This document shows, piece by piece, positions 21,746 through 34,800 of a stretch of DNA of 64,000 nt. The position numbers and the translations under genes are program-made. The notes beneath the pieces were generated by a model, which made no database searches, had not been told where the DNA came from, and worked only from the letters and a program-made list of their open reading frames with translations. Each line of letters starts with the position of its first letter. Positions within the stretch are counted from its first letter, which is position 1. Location of the stretch: the NCBI GenBank assembly GCA_037783415.1, contig JAZGTN010000240.1, forward strand, positions 1 to 64,000. Reading direction: 5' to 3'. The DNA comes from Leptasterias polaris (taxonomy: Eukaryota; Echinodermata; Asteroidea; Forcipulatida; Asteriidae).

Positions 21746-22254
21746 CCTAATACGACTACATGGTTGAGGCACAGCCCAAAGTTAAAGAGGATTTATTTTT
21801 CTGGAGGGAGGAAAACTAGAGGGCCTGGAGCGAAACCCTAGTGGCAAAATCAATCAAAATAGTTTTGGTCTCACAAGATCAAAACTATTTTTTTTAATCA
21901 ATTCTCAAAAACTATTGCATTTCAAGCAAAAATGTTTGAAAGAAAGTTTCCCACCCTGACCAACTTTATACCATGTATGTTTTGTGCAAATCTATGAACA
22001 TTTATACTTTATACTTTACTCTTACCAGTGTTATGCACACCCTTTAACAAATACAGATCGGATACAGCATTCTTTTCCTGTGTGTGTCCTTACCCTGTAG
22101 ACCAAATTTCCATGTTTCTTTCAACTCGCTTAACAGCAGATGCTTTAACAAATTATTCATTGTGAGTTTTATGTTTATTTCAGGATTCTTTTGATCCCAT
22201 CCCCCTCCCCCTGCATCCAGTCAGGAGAGTAAACTCGACTAGAACAATCAGGCC

Positions 22255-22333
22255 ATGATGAAGTTGACTGTCTTCCTACTAGCCTGCCTCGGCTGCTTCT
22301 TGATGGTTCGTCATGCTGGTGCTGTTTCAATAG
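22255..22333 (+). CDS. Exon: signal peptide
   Basis: Two adjacent ATGs (22255, 22258) begin [18 protein letters not shown], followed by RHAGAVSI: a basic residue, a hydrophobic core and small residues before the likely cleavage site. Donor ATAG/GTAAGA, phase 1. Confidence 0.75.
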
Positions 22334-25300
22334 GTAAGACAACTTGAGGGGGTGTTGGTAACAGTTGGAGGCGGAGCTAGTCAGAGTTTGGGTTTGATGA
22401 ATTGGGAGGCTAATCATCCTCACTTTCAGACTGAGAAGCTGAGTCGTGACAGACACCTACAACATGGTTGAGCCGTAGGCATGTAAAGGCCCCAGCGCCT
22501 TTTGCCAGCCAGCCTCATCGACCTTGGAGCACAGCCCAAAGTTAAAGAGGTTTTATTTTTCTGGAGGGAGGAAAACTGGAGGGCCTGGAACAAAACCCTA
22601 GTGGCACAAGAGAGAGCCAATGCATAACTCTAATCCCATATGGCCCCAGCCAAGAATCGAAACCAGGGCCACTGTGGTGAGAGGTGATCGCTTTACGCAC
22701 TAACCAAATTTCTGGTTATCTCCCCCCCCCCCCCCAATTAGGAAGTCTCCCTAATATTCACCCGTAACAAGCTGACCACTGTAGGAACAATCTCGCCCTC
22801 TAATAAAAGCTTCCCAGAGACCCAGTATAGCCCCCCCCCCCCACGCACACACACCCCAACACATTTACCCAAAGACAAAGTCAATTCTATGGCAAAGTCA
22901 GCTGTGTAATTTAAATTTAGTCTTGTCCAAGAAATATGACATCATTTAATACAGTCAGTACTTGCCACTCATATACAAGTTTTGTTGAGTATTTTTGCTT
23001 TGTTTGTTAGTTGTTGTTTGTTTTTTGGGGCAAGGGGCAAGGTTGATCTCTAGAAAAGAAATTATTAACAGTGTTTCTATTTTCTTTTGGGGGTATCTGC
23101 ATCAGTTTACCTGACAAACAACTGCAATGCCACTGTCTAAGCCAGCAGTGGCGACTTCATCGAGCCGGACAGTCGTCTGCTCTACAACAACATCGACTGA
23201 ATGGTGCTCACCACCACTGAAGGCAGCCGCTTCCTCCTGCACTTTTTTCGATTCAACCTAGAGGAGTCAATCATCGGAGCGTGTGTGTACCACCTGACGA
23301 TTTATGACGGCCTGAACCGATCCATCCCGCTGACCGAGACACTCTGTGGTCCGAAGCAGATTGCTGACATTGCCTCGGACAACAACAGCTTGACGTTTGA
23401 CTTTGTGTCCGATGACAGCGGCAGCACAAATGGCTTTGAGATATTCTTCTCGGTGTTTACTAATGGTAAGTGAACCCTGGTGAGTTATCCAAATCTACAA
23501 TCGGATTTGGTTCGATTTAGTAAGAGTTAACACATGATATTCTTCCTACTTTAAGCTAGTTTCAGATTTGTCTTTTAGTCCTCAGAAAAATTAATCAGCA
23601 AAATTGTTATTGAACAGCCTGAAAAGTCTATAACCATTAATGAAGGTCAGCCCTTGTACTTGATAAGTTTTCCTAATTTGTTTCCCAAGGGCCATCAATC
23701 ATGCCTGCACTAGGTACAACATGTTTAAATGTGACTGTCACCAAGAAACCCTTAAGTTTCCAATACTTAGATTACAAGTTTTCAATTAATTCAGCTTTTG
23801 AAGGATTATGACTAGTAGGTAGTCCTTCCCCTATAACCACATCATGCCTATGAGAGGATAAAGACCCTCCCGATAAAAAAGAAGAAAGTCAAACAGACTG
23901 TGACAACAAAATGAAATGAGGAAGCTTTCAGATAATACCCGGTGATAATTAAGATGCTTCAAGCAGTGGCTTTTATTTTGTTCAATTAAATAGTGGGACT
24001 GTCATCATGATCATAGCAGGCCTGTGGTTGTACATGTACATGGAATGATAGAGTTATGAACTCTAACTCAGTTGCTGCACGTGCGCACACTGGCTGTTAG
24101 GCCGTTCCAATTTTATTAGTTGGTTTACGGATTGCGGCGACGCGTTTTGTTGAATAATGTTGCATTTAAAAAAAAATAAAAAATTCCGGCTTCGAATATT
24201 CAAACTTTGGTCAGATTATTTAAAATAATTAGTCGACTTTTCATTGAGAAAAAGCTCATGAAAAAAACCCCAAAACATCGTGTTACGTTTCTTTCGATCA
24301 CGCATTGCGTCGGTCGATCATGGTCCGATGGATACAGCGCTTCGCGGCCCGGCAGCGCACGGCACAGAGAGCATGGAGCTATTGCTCCATTGTAAGAGCT
24401 AGCTACATGTAACTCTGTGCCTCCCTCATGTTTCGATATCAAATACACACAGCGCATGGGGCTGTGCTTAATAGAGAGAACAGCCCATGTGGACCATTCG
24501 GTAGATCAGTGTATGCAATACCAGTGGCTCTGGGGTTGGGTGTTAGACGGGAAGTGTAATACGCGATGTAAACGAAATAGTCTGATACTTGATGATGTAA
24601 ACAAAATGCTATGTCGCATGTGATCAAGTGCAAGATTCAGCGTTCTGTCAAAGTTTGGTGGATCCAAATCACGATGGCAAGCGCGAGCAAAAAATACTTG
24701 TTCAGTGACTGTAAAAGAGGGAGGAAAGCTGGATAAACACCTTATTAAATTATCGGTTCGTTGACCAATGCAACGGGTGTCAGTGAAAAGTCCCTTCAGA
24801 ACTTCAGGTACAATTTTACTGCAACAAGTGCCGTCGACATGACGACTACCTCCGACCGGAACGGCTATTTAGTATTTAGCGTGGAAATTAATTCAGTTGA
24901 GTGACAATTAGAACTGCACCAAAATCCATCAAAGACCTCTATAAAATACTTTAAACTCACCAGAGGAACACAGGAGATGTTGCTGTTAACATGGTGGTAG
25001 GATTGTGTCAGGTACATTTCTCAAAAAGAAAAAAAATTTGGCTAAAAATGTGAACCAATGTGAACTCAAAATTTCTGTTGTGAGTCTTTGCTTGTTTAGC
25101 ACATTCTTGGGATTTGCACAATCTTTAGATAGCGCACAATATGAGATTGAACTGCTTAACCTTCACAGTGCAATCTTCAGGATGTGCAAATCCTAAGAAT
25201 GCGCTTCTCGAGGAACGACGCACAAAGGCGATTTTTTATTTTTTATTTTTTTGGGGGGGGATAAATGTATCTTACACACAACGTACCACCATATTAAAGT

Positions 25301-28300
25301 ATTTTACACAGGTCTTTCATGGATTTTGGAGCAGTTCTTTGTCACTTTCTGTTTGGGGGTTGTGAATCTTGTTGTAGGGCATCTGACAGTGCAACAAACA
25401 CATGAGCATTCACTTCGACCCTACATTACATACGCCAGATAATGTCCAAAATGTTAGGAAGCAATTTAAAATTAAGCAGCAGTTAAATCATTTTTGTTCT
25501 TAATATACAGTCCAGAACCATTTATCTTCATTTTATAAATTTGGGTGGGTGTCCAGAGTTTTTAAGTGTCAAATAAAATTTTCTCACAACCAAAAAGCAC
25601 CTTTTTGTATCCATTCATGTGTTCGGTGGCAGAATAATAAATAAATCTCACAAAGAGATTAAAAAAAAATAATAATAATTATGGTATTAAACAGAAATTT
25701 AAAAGATGCAAAATACTTTAATAGGCTTATTGGACCTGACATGGAATAGCGAGATGGATATGGAGGCACATCCCAGTATTAAGCAGATCTTTGGTTGTTG
25801 GCCAACGGATTTCGACACTTATCTGTTATCATCATCATTTTTATTTTATTTTTATTCCTGTCTGACGACTTTTTTCAACACCTACAAAATCCGTAAACCA
25901 ACTAATCAAATTGGAATGGCCTTACATCACAAAAGGTCCTGTCATATTGTAATAATGTGACAGCCAGCACGCTTGCACACAGTAACTGGGTAAGAGTTCA
26001 TAATTCCATGCACAGCCACAGGCCTGGGCCCAACTTCATGGCTCTTTTACTACAGAATTCTCCGCTTGTGTTCACCATTCTCGGCTTACTGAGAAAATGC
26101 AGAATTTCTGCATTAAAGTGTTTGTTTGACCTTTTGATCATTAGGGATTTGAAATTGCAGTTGATGTTCTTATTGCACTGAGCCAACAAAAATTGGCATA
26201 GAGCTGCTGAAGCACAAAAAGTAGCTAAGCACAACAAAATTATGCTTACGAAAGAGTGATGTTACCAGCCAATATACCATTTCACCCGTATCATCTGTGA
26301 CTGTTATCCTGCTAATTTCCGCTCAGCTGAAAGCTGTTTAGCACCAACTGCTTTTCAGGACGAGTTGGGCAATGAAAAGCGTTTGAAACCATTTGTTATG
26401 AAATGCATGGTTAGAAAGATGTTTTAGTAGAGCGGTAATGATCCACACAAATATGCCTCAAAATTGCATGGTTTTCCTTTTACACAAAGAACTACATGTA
26501 ACCCAGCCCGCCATTTTGTAGAGCAAAATTTTTGACTCCACTAAATGGCGAACCGTGATAGTTCGCAAAGTAAAAGGAAAACCACGCAATTTCGAGGCAT
26601 ATTTGTGTGGATCATTGTATTCTACTTTTAAAACATCTTTCTAACCATATGCATTTTACAAACGCTTTTCATAGACCAACTCGCCCGATCCAAGGCAACG
26701 TTTCCCTTTAAGCTTTGCTGCAATTTGTTATTATTGTCATCATTTTTATATGTCAAATTTACTTAAAAATTCAACGTGTTTTATCTTTCGTTCTTGAAGC
26801 GCCGTGCACATCCAAGCAGTTTGGCTCTAACAATAGCAGATGCATCGACATCGCCTTAAAGTGTGACTCGTACAACATGTGTGGAGACAACAGCGATGAG
26901 ACAGACTGTGATGGTAAGTAAATTTAGCGGCAAGTCAAGAATCCACTTGCAATCTGCTTCTTCTGCATCTTCAAACCAACATTTTGTGATACTTTTTGTG
27001 CTTTTAGTTCATGTCTTAAAACTATCAATACCTGGGGAATGATAAAAGCAACTTACGATATAACAGAGACTGTTCAATGGGCCCTAAGTGAATAGACTGT
27101 GATGGTAAGTAAATTTAGCGGCAAGTCAAGAATCCACTTGCAGTCTGCTTCTTCCGCATCTTCAAACCATTATTTTGTGATACCTTTTATGCTTTTAGTT
27201 TACATTATTGTAAAAAAAATGCGCTATATGAAGAACTAGAACTAGTTATTAAGAACTATCAATACCTGGGGAAAATGATAAAAGTAACTTACAGTATTAC
27301 AAAGTGTTCCTGAAACGTACTCAACTCCTTAGGAGTATGCAGCTCCAGAAGCCCAATGGATGCACTGACTGTTAATCACTTGCATCAACAGTCTCTTTTC
27401 TCGTAGGTACATGTACCCTTGACACTTACTCAAGCGCGTCATGAAAAGCATTTGACTAAATCACAGGATTGTCAGCCATCAAGAAACAAAAATGATGATT
27501 TTCAGTCTGAATGTCTACACTAAATACTAGTCCTCCAGTCTCCGCCTGAAATACTTCCTTAGTTGAAGAAATGGCATGGGAAGTCTCCACAATTTACTGT
27601 GTCTTATTGTGATTGCAGCAATCAAAATAAGAACACTAAGAATGTGCACAAAATCCCTGGCAAGACAAAAACTGTTGTTTTCAACTAAAACGTGAACATC
27701 ATGTGTTGATTGAAAACTACATGTACAGGATGGGAATTAATTATCTCTTGCATAATCATTTACTTTCCCTTTAAGTCTCTTGCCAAAAGACACAGAACCT
27801 TTGGCTGGGATTCGAACCCACACTCCAATGACTCGGCCACCAGAACTTGAGTTCAATGCACCACACCCCGCCCTTAGGATATTAGGGTGCCCTTAGGATC
27901 TGATGGACTGTTATTCATTTATAGATGATCCTTGTGGACATTTCAACTTTAGTGTTTCCCCTTTTCTTGAAGCCATTGAGCGTCAGTTGTTCTGCCAATT
28001 TGCTGTGTTCATCACCTAGTTGATTATTTGTAGGGGCCTATAATGCTCCTAAAGGTGTGATTTATTAAGCTTGTTTGTCATCACCCTTTGCTTTATCTTT
28101 GAGTTGCTGTCGGCCATCTTGGTTTCTCAACTGAGATAATGCCTAATGGTGTATCTATCCATCAACAAGCATCTCTCTGGCAATTCGAGCTTTAGGCAAA
28201 CATTTATGTGTCCGAGAGCAACCTCCCTAATCTTGTATTCTTCTGGATTTTAGCCGAATAATTTTACTGTCTCCTGCGAAACCAATCAATGCATCATCAG

Positions 28301-29879
28301 GGATAAGAAATTTCAGAATTTGGTCAGACTTTTCCAAAGTCTGTCTGGTAAAAAAACCCAGATGTATTTTTCCTCATGATGTTGAATGAGTCAGGCTCTT
28401 TGATCTATGTACTTCTGTAGCACAGAGTATACTGTTCCTAGAAGCTCATTTGAATCTATAACTCCATTTCAATGTATCTCCTGAAATCTGACTCCCAGTT
28501 TCAGACTGTTTTGTCAACAATGACTCTCACCCCTGCATTATCCACACCAAGGTTGGGTCAGAGCTGTGTATTGAGAGAGTTGTGACATGGAGGGACCAGT
28601 TTTCTTTGGTCATGTGGTTGCTGGATGCCATTTGTGGTACAAATGTCGCAGACTGTGTCTGCGATGGATAATGAGTTTGTTGAGTAGCACACAGGCCAAC
28701 ATCTTTTGCCAGCGACACTTGAGAAGAGAGATCCCTCTGTACTCATTTCATTCTCAATAGTCACCTTTGTGTTTGTACAAGTTGATGATACCTGTATGTA
28801 TGCATCCTTTAGATATTGTGGATTATGCTGCGCTTCCCAGCATGCAGTTAAGGCTTTAACACAATTCCATTGCCACTGTGACACTGTCAGGCTTTAAGAA
28901 GCTCTGCAGGTAACATGATGTTGACCGGGGCAGATTAAGAGGGCAGCATCTTGATCTCCAGAGTAAATTAGGGCATCAGGTGAGGTTGGCTCAATGATTT
29001 CTTTCTCTGCCTTTAACCTCTGTGTACCCTGATTTGAACCCCTCCTCCGACCGGAGCCTTTGCATGTGGATTGGGTTTTCAGTCCTTACCTGATTGCGTG
29101 GGAGATCCACTATCAGCTCTGGATTTACTGTGAGCAGCAACATTGATTCTTAGCCGTGCAAGTTTCCTGTCAATAACAGCAGTTTTCCAGGGCAATCCAA
29201 AATATTATCATTCGATGTCAAGTCAAGGGGCCATAGTCAAAACATTCCAAAATACAAAGGTAAGTTTTGTATCAGGAGAGGTACATGTATGGGTTGACAC
29301 CAGGAACTTTTAGCCCACCTTTTCTAGAGAGCTGCCAGTCTGTTGGCATTACCACTAACTTCAAATGCCGGAAAAAAAATTCCCAAGCTTTGTAGGATCA
29401 TGTAAACCCATCTGAAGGATATTGGTCTAGATGAAAATGGTAAATAGCTTCATTATTAAGGGTGAATTATGATTTACCTAAACTACTGTGAAAAACATAG
29501 TAGTGTGCCGCAGCCGCAGCAGAATGAAGCAGATTGCGTAACGCATTACAGGTTTATCAAAGTGTTTTAAAACATGCAAATCATTTTTAAAGGGTTTTAG
29601 CTAGCATTGCAGTACTTTTATCAGATGATATCTTTCTTTTAATCCCTTTCAGTGACAGTCATTGTTGACACTGGCCTGAGTGCAGCTGCAATTGTCGTTA
29701 TCATAACTGGTTCCCTGTGCCTCTTGCTGCTGGTCTTTGGCGTAATCAAGGCCATCATTCACAAGTACCAGTCAAAGCAGGTACTGAATCAACTCATGGA
29801 GGAGATGAAGAAACAGCCTACGACCAACGAGTACTCGGAGAAAGACTTCTGGGGAGAGAATAAGCCTGTCGAGGAATAG
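22255..29879 (+). CDS. Signal peptide-CUB-LDLa-transmembrane receptor-like gene (CUB exon interrupted by two stops)
   Basis: Four plus-strand exons: 22255-22333 (signal peptide), 23106-23465 (CUB), 26800-26913 (LDLa) and 29653-29879 (transmembrane and tail). All three introns are phase 1 and all junctions are GT/AG, the usual arrangement for shuffled extracellular modules. The layout predicts a short type I membrane protein: [15 protein letters not shown] leader, one CUB, one LDLa, a hydrophobic helix and a cytoplasmic tail of about 45 residues. CUB and LDLa domains bind proteins or Ca-dependent ligands. The CUB exon has TAA (23138-23140) and TGA (23198-23200) in frame, and the LDLa lacks its second Cys, so the locus may be a recent pseudogene or carry assembly errors. 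An acceptor at 22183 implies an upstream 5' UTR exon. Confidence 0.7.
22490..22706 (-). mobile_element. tRNA-derived SINE, minus strand
   Basis: On the minus strand GGTTAGTGCGTAAAGCG resembles a pol III A box, and GGTTTCGATTCTTGG (near 22653-22667) a B box; a CTCCAG/CCTCC-rich body follows. A 5'-truncated copy of the body lies at 21755-21842. Confidence 0.65.
23106..23465 (+). pseudogene. Exon: CUB domain with two in-frame stops
   Basis: In the frame set by both splice sites it reads [10 protein letters not shown], stop, [19 protein letters not shown], stop, [15 protein letters not shown], then [14 protein letters not shown] and [19 protein letters not shown]. This is a full-length CUB of about 115 residues. 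The second stop (TGA) sits where CUB domains have the DCxW Cys-Trp, so that disulfide is lost as well. Confidence 0.75.
24017..26026. mobile_element. About 2-kb TIR DNA transposon remnant in the CUB-LDLa intron
   Basis: The ends CAGGCCTGTGG (24017) and CCACAGGCCTG (ending 26026) begin discontinuous inverted arms: CATGGAAT, TATGAACTCT, CAGTT.CTG, CTGGCTGT and ATTAGTTGGTTTACGGA occur in order on the left and inverted on the right (25890-26026). The right arm has about 50 bp extra. There is no transposase frame. CAGG..CCTG ends recall hAT elements but no 8-bp target duplication is seen. Confidence 0.55.
25098..25208. repeat. Imperfect hairpin inside the TIR element
   Basis: AGCACATTCTTGGGATTTGC against GCAAATCCTAAGAATGCGCT, arms of about 33 bp. 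Confidence 0.7.
26359..26690. mobile_element. Foldback MITE with arms of about 120 bp
   Basis: Left arm 26359-26483 (CGAGTTGGGC, ATGAAAAGCG, GGTTAGAAAGATGTTTTA, TGATCCACACAAATATGCCT, GGTTTTCCTTTTA) and right arm 26570-26690 are diverged inverse complements. No ORF. It sits in the intron just before the LDLa exon. Confidence 0.8.
26800..26913 (+). CDS. Exon: LDL-receptor class A domain
   Basis: Reads [28 protein letters not shown] and [11 protein letters not shown]: the Cys pattern and acidic SDE calcium box of LDLa. The normal second Cys (FxC) is Ser here (FGS), which would leave its partner unpaired. Acceptor TTCTTGAAG, donor GATG/GTAAGT. Confidence 0.85.
26901..27280 (+). repeat. Tandem duplication of about 190 bp that includes the LDLa exon end and donor
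   Basis: GACTGTGATGGTAAGTAAAT and the following 170 bp are repeated directly from about 27096. The second copy carries an intact GATG/GTAAGT donor with no exon body before it. Confidence 0.85.
27300..29650. other. Intron DNA shared with block A plus an extra 0.9-kb segment
   Basis: The stretch matches 13.55-14.85 kb. About 28262-29130 has no counterpart in block A. A SINE fragment (GTGGATTGGGTTTTCAGTCC) lies at 29068-29115. No gene is seen. Confidence 0.6.
29653..29879 (+). CDS. Exon: transmembrane helix and cytoplasmic tail
   Basis: After TVIVDTGLS comes a long hydrophobic segment ([20 protein letters not shown]), then [11 protein letters not shown] and a charged tail with [18 protein letters not shown], ending PVEE and TAG. 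Acceptor AATCCCTTTCAG. No known signalling motif is recognised; NEY could be a phosphotyrosine site. Confidence 0.75.
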
Positions 29880-32407
29880 AGTAGGGTAGGGTAGGCTTAA
29901 TTCTTTGTTAACAAATCTGACACTTCTTTAATTTATGACATCAGACCCATGTATCGGCTTGCTGTCTAATTAAGCTTCTATGAACTTTAGCTGTTAATGA
30001 CACAACATGTCTCGCATACAAAGCAAGAAATGGCAACACTCCTATATACATCTATTGACCCCTCACAGACGCAATGGAACGAACCTCCGCAAAATGCGCA
30101 TCTACCGTTTCCATCATTTGGGGGGGTCAATTTCTTCTGTGACAATTTTGGCACCTAAAATGGGGGACAGGATAAGCACAAGTAAGGGCGCTGCGCTTCG
30201 GCAACAGGTCAATAAAGTCATCTCACAAAAGTTGCTGACCTCTTCCATGGGCCTTCGATCAGCATCCAATACCCCCCTTCAACTTTCCCTCAGCCCACTT
30301 ACAAACACCCGTTATGATCAATGAGAATTCTACACTAGCACTCTGGAACAAACTCCCTCTGCACATCGAAACTCACCTTTTTTATGCGGGGTGGTGGGGG
30401 AATACTGAACCGAATTTTATTTTACATAACCAGAATCAAAATGAGTTGAACATGTACTAAAGGCTTAAAGGGAAGATTTATCAAGTCAAGTGTACTCCGA
30501 CACCCAAGAGTACTGAAAGCATTTATTAGATTCGTAGTCAACATTTTTCACAAAGGTATTGAAACACAGTGATGACTATTATGCAAATTTAAAAAACTTA
30601 AGACCCTTTCACAGGGTGGTGAGTGTGTTTTATTCTGACCGAGAAACTTGCTTAGTAATAGGGTTTTCCATCCAAATTTTTTGTAGATTAACCTTCCGCT
30701 TGAACTTGCAGGAAAAAAATCACAAATTCATGTTGAAAATCATTATGCTTTTTGAGCGTACACATTTAGCACGTTTTCACTTTTCTCCTTCCAATAAAAT
30801 GACAACACAATTCTCATGATTGCTGGCCCCTGTGGAGGGCACAAGCCCTTAGAGAGACGCCTCTTGGTTGCATTTCTGGTACTAAAAAGTAGTGAACGGT
30901 CGTTACTTTTTGTTTTTGATTTAATGTTGAAATAATTAGCTGTTCCGATGCAGTCGGAACAGCTATTGTTTTCGTTGGGATTTTTATTATTTTTATTATT
31001 ATTATTAGCTGTTCCGATGCAGTCGGAACAGCTATTGTTTTCGTTGGGATTTTTATTATTTTTATTATTATTATTATTATTATTATTCTTTGTTTCCACT
31101 CAAATCCCATAGCATTTGCACACGTTTTTTTCTTTAAGCCTAATATCCTAGAGCGCAAATACGAAAGAGTTAAAACATATATCAAATTGAAGCTTAGAAC
31201 ATAAACTTAACTCTAAATGTAAAATTTTTTTAAATTCTTAATTAATTAGCCACTTTACAGCGAGGTGAATATTTAATTAGCCAGACTTTAGACCACTCTA
31301 TCTCAAAAAGTAGACGACCGATCGTCAAACTTTTTTCAGTTTTAGACTTCTTGGGTACTGTAGATGTGCTTTTCGGCCTAAAATGTGGAACGACGTCACA
31401 ATGACGTCATTTATTGCGCATTTTCGCCCGTGTACAAAACACATGGAGATAGTGAAAACAAATCCGACTTCTAGAAACAGTTTTTTTCAATTAAGCTCAA
31501 ATTTAACGTCCTGGATTCACAACTGTTTCTTAAAACAAGAAAGGTTTTATAGACGATCAGTTTAAAAGCATCAAAACTTATTAAAACATTGTCAGTAGAA
31601 AAAAAACCCAAAATTCTCAGGCAAATTGAACGCCATGGGTACTCTGACTTGAATTTGATATGTGTTTATTAACGACACAGTAATTTTTTTTCATTTTTTT
31701 TTTAGTTAAAAAAAACGCACCGTTAAACTCGTATAGCGCCCTCAATCTTTCTAGGGTTTCCTAGATTCGTTCAAGCCCTAAACCCATTTATGACCCGTGT
31801 TGTAGACGTTTATGTAGAATATACATAGAGTCATCATTCCTGTCGGCGACTGACACAAGTCTACGTTCATTCACAAGAATCGAAAAGAATTTGTTCTGCT
31901 ATCAGCGCAGCGTCGTCGTCGTTGTCGTCGTGTAGTCAGATAGTTATTCAGATTTCACCGTGGACGTAAAGAATATGAGTGCCGTGTTCTTGTCCATGAT
32001 TTGGGGTGGCAAAATTGTATGCGCTTAGGTCCCGTTCGCCGGGAAAACGATGTTTAACATTTCTTGTGCAAAGGCATTACTTCAGGAAACCGCGATGTAT
32101 CAGTTAAAAAACTTGATGGCGCTTGCAATAAGGCAATAAAAAGCTGATTGAGGAAAGGAGTGGTAAAGAGAAATGAGTTTTTCCATGGCTAAACGGTCAG
32201 TGTTGGATTTGGGGTTGTGGAAGAGACAAAATTACAATACAATCGTATCCCATATGAATTGACTGTTTTAGCCTAAACAAATATAACATACTCGATTGGC
32301 ATTTCAGGGTAGAACAATTTTTACGATTACGAATTAAATACAACATCATTTTTGTTTACATGCATTTACAGTTAATTTTTAGTAAACTCGTAATAATTTC
32401 TGAAACG

Positions 32408-32449
32408 ACCATAATAAATGTGAACGGTTGTTCACATTTATTATGGTCA
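32408..32449. repeat. Perfect hairpin, 19-bp arms
   Basis: GACCATAATAAATGTGAAC, a GGTT loop, and its exact inverse complement. Unit 2 of the Helentron pair keeps only the right arm (near 35996-36013). Confidence 0.9.
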
Positions 32450-33764
32450 AAATTTCGCGACACTTTTTGAAGATGATTTTTCAACATTTATCCGAACCGT
32501 AATAATGTAGATGTTCAACCGGTTGATTGGATGGTTAACCGTGTGACCGTCACAGGCAGGCTTACAAAGCCTCAGCATTTAAATGTAAACGTAAACATTT
32601 AAACGTTTAACAGCATTATTGTTTGGTTAACCGGGTAACTGTGCAATCGATTTGTTGTGGAACGCCCTCTAGCGTTCAATGTTTCTTTCAACTAATGCCA
32701 CACGCAAAGTAATGAAATAACAAAGAATTAAACCTGTAAATTGGAAACGATATAGGTGTGTTTGGCAATTATTATGGTCAGCATTTCGCAGCACTTTTCA
32801 AGTGAATTTTTCAACGTTTATCCGAACCGTACAAATGTGAACGTTTAACCGTAAGATCTGTCACTTAACCGTGTAACCGTCACAGGCTTACGTATAAGCC
32901 TGCGCATTTATGAATTGTTGTGGAACGCCCTCTAGCGTTCAATGTTTCTTGCAACTAATGCCGCACACAAAGTATTGGGTGTGTGTGGCAATTATTATGG
33001 TCGGCATTTCGCAGCACTTTTCAAGTGAATTTTTCAACGTTTATCCGAACCATACAAATGTGAACGTTTAACCGTAAGATCTGTCACTTAATCGTGTAAC
33101 CGTCACAGGCTTACGTATAAGCCTGCGCATTCACGAATTGTTGTGGAACGCCCCCTAGCGTGCAATGTTTCTCACAAATATTGCTACATGCACAGATGTA
33201 ATGAAATAACAAAGACTACGAGTCTGTAAATTGGAATGATTTGTGTGTGTGTTTTATGGGATATTGTGCTGTGAAAACCGTAATCACAGAAACGATATAG
33301 GTGTAAATTGGAAACGATATAGGTGTGTTTGGCAATTATTATGGTCAGCATTACGCGGCACTTTTTAAGTGATTTTTTCAACGTTTATTCGAACCGTACA
33401 AATAAATGTAAACGTTTAACCGTAAGATCTGTCTCTTAACCGTGTAACCGTCACAGGCTTATGTATAAGCCTGAGCATTCACGGTTATTTTTGGTCAACA
33501 TACCGTTTCTGAAACAGTTGGTGACCCGTGTAACAGCAGTTTCATAAACAAAATTTCAAGTAAAAAAACCTGTTTACACAACCTTGCATGTGACCTATTA
33601 TCCTAAAGCATACAAATATGAAAGAGTTAGATCCTATATCAAATTGAAGCTTAGTACATGAACTTAACTCTCAATGTAATATTTTTTTTTATTCTTAATT
33701 GATTTGCCCATTTACAGTGAGGTGAATATTTAATTAGCCAATCTTGAGATCACTGTATCTCGAA

Positions 33765-34800
33765 AAGCCTTGGGTAACCGTGACCCCATGTTGACCTTTA
33801 CCTATGGGTCAACCGGAAGTGGGACCATATCTAAAGAACTACACAACCGATTTTCAAACTTTGTTCAGTTATAGACTCCTTGGGCATTGGAAATTAGCCT
33901 TGGGTAACCGTGACCCCATGCTGACCTTTACTTCCGGGTCAACCGGAAGTGGGACCATATCTCAAGAACTACACAGCCGATTTTAAAACTTTTTTCAGTT
34001 CTAGACTCCTTGGGCATGGGATATTAGCCTTGGGTAACCATAACCCCATGTTGACCTTTACTTCCAGGTCAACCGGAAGTGGGACCATATCTCAAGAATT
34101 ACACAACTGATTTTCAAACTGTTTTCAGTTATAGACTCCTTGGGCATTGCAGATTAGCCTTGGGTAACCGTGACCCCATGTTGACCTTTACCTACGGGTC
34201 AACCGGAAGTGGGACCATATTTCAAGAATTACACAGCCGATTTTCAAACTTTTTTCAGTTATAGACTCCTAGGGCATTGAAGGTTAGCCTTGGGTAACCG
34301 TGACCCCATGTTGACCTTTACCTAAGGGTCAACCGGAAGTGGACCATATCTCAAGAATTACACAACCGATTTTCAAACTTTTTTCAGTTATAGACTCCTT
34401 GGGCATTGAAGATTAGCCTTGGGTAACCGTGACCCCATGTTGACCTTTACCTACGGGTCAACCGGAAGTGGGACCATATCTCAAGATTTACACAACCGAT
34501 TTTCAAACTGTTTTCAGTTATAGACTTGTGGGCATTGAAGACTAGCCTTGGGTAACCGTGACCCCATGTTGACCTTTACCTATAGGTCAACCGGAAGTGG
34601 GACCGGAAGTGGGACCATATCTCAAGAGTTACACAGCCGATTTTCAAACTTTTTTCAGTTATAGACTCCTTGGGCATTGCAGATTAGCCTTGGGTAACCA
34701 TGACCCCATGATGACCTTTACTTCCAGGTCAACCGGAAGTGAAACCACATCTCAAGAACAAAACAACCGATATTCAATTTCTTTTCAGTTATAAACCATT
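33765..34800 (+). repeat. Minisatellite, eight units of about 130 bp (unit 1)
   Basis: Units start near 33769, 33896, 34028, 34157, 34287, 34416, 34546 and 34687. Each holds TTGGGTAACCGTGACCCCAT, TTGACCTTTAC, GGGTCAACCGGAAGTGGGAC and TTTTCAGTTATAGACTCCTT. The TGACCT..GGGTCA pair is spaced by eight bases. Confidence 0.9.

Noticed and set aside
30814..31185. Minus-strand frame with poly-Ile
   Set aside because: Translation of the TTA microsatellite and the duplicated 5' hairpin.
33804..34794. Repeated frames reading NYTTDFQT and RLLGHWRLALGN
   Set aside because: Minisatellite translation within the Helentron units; stops occur in each unit.
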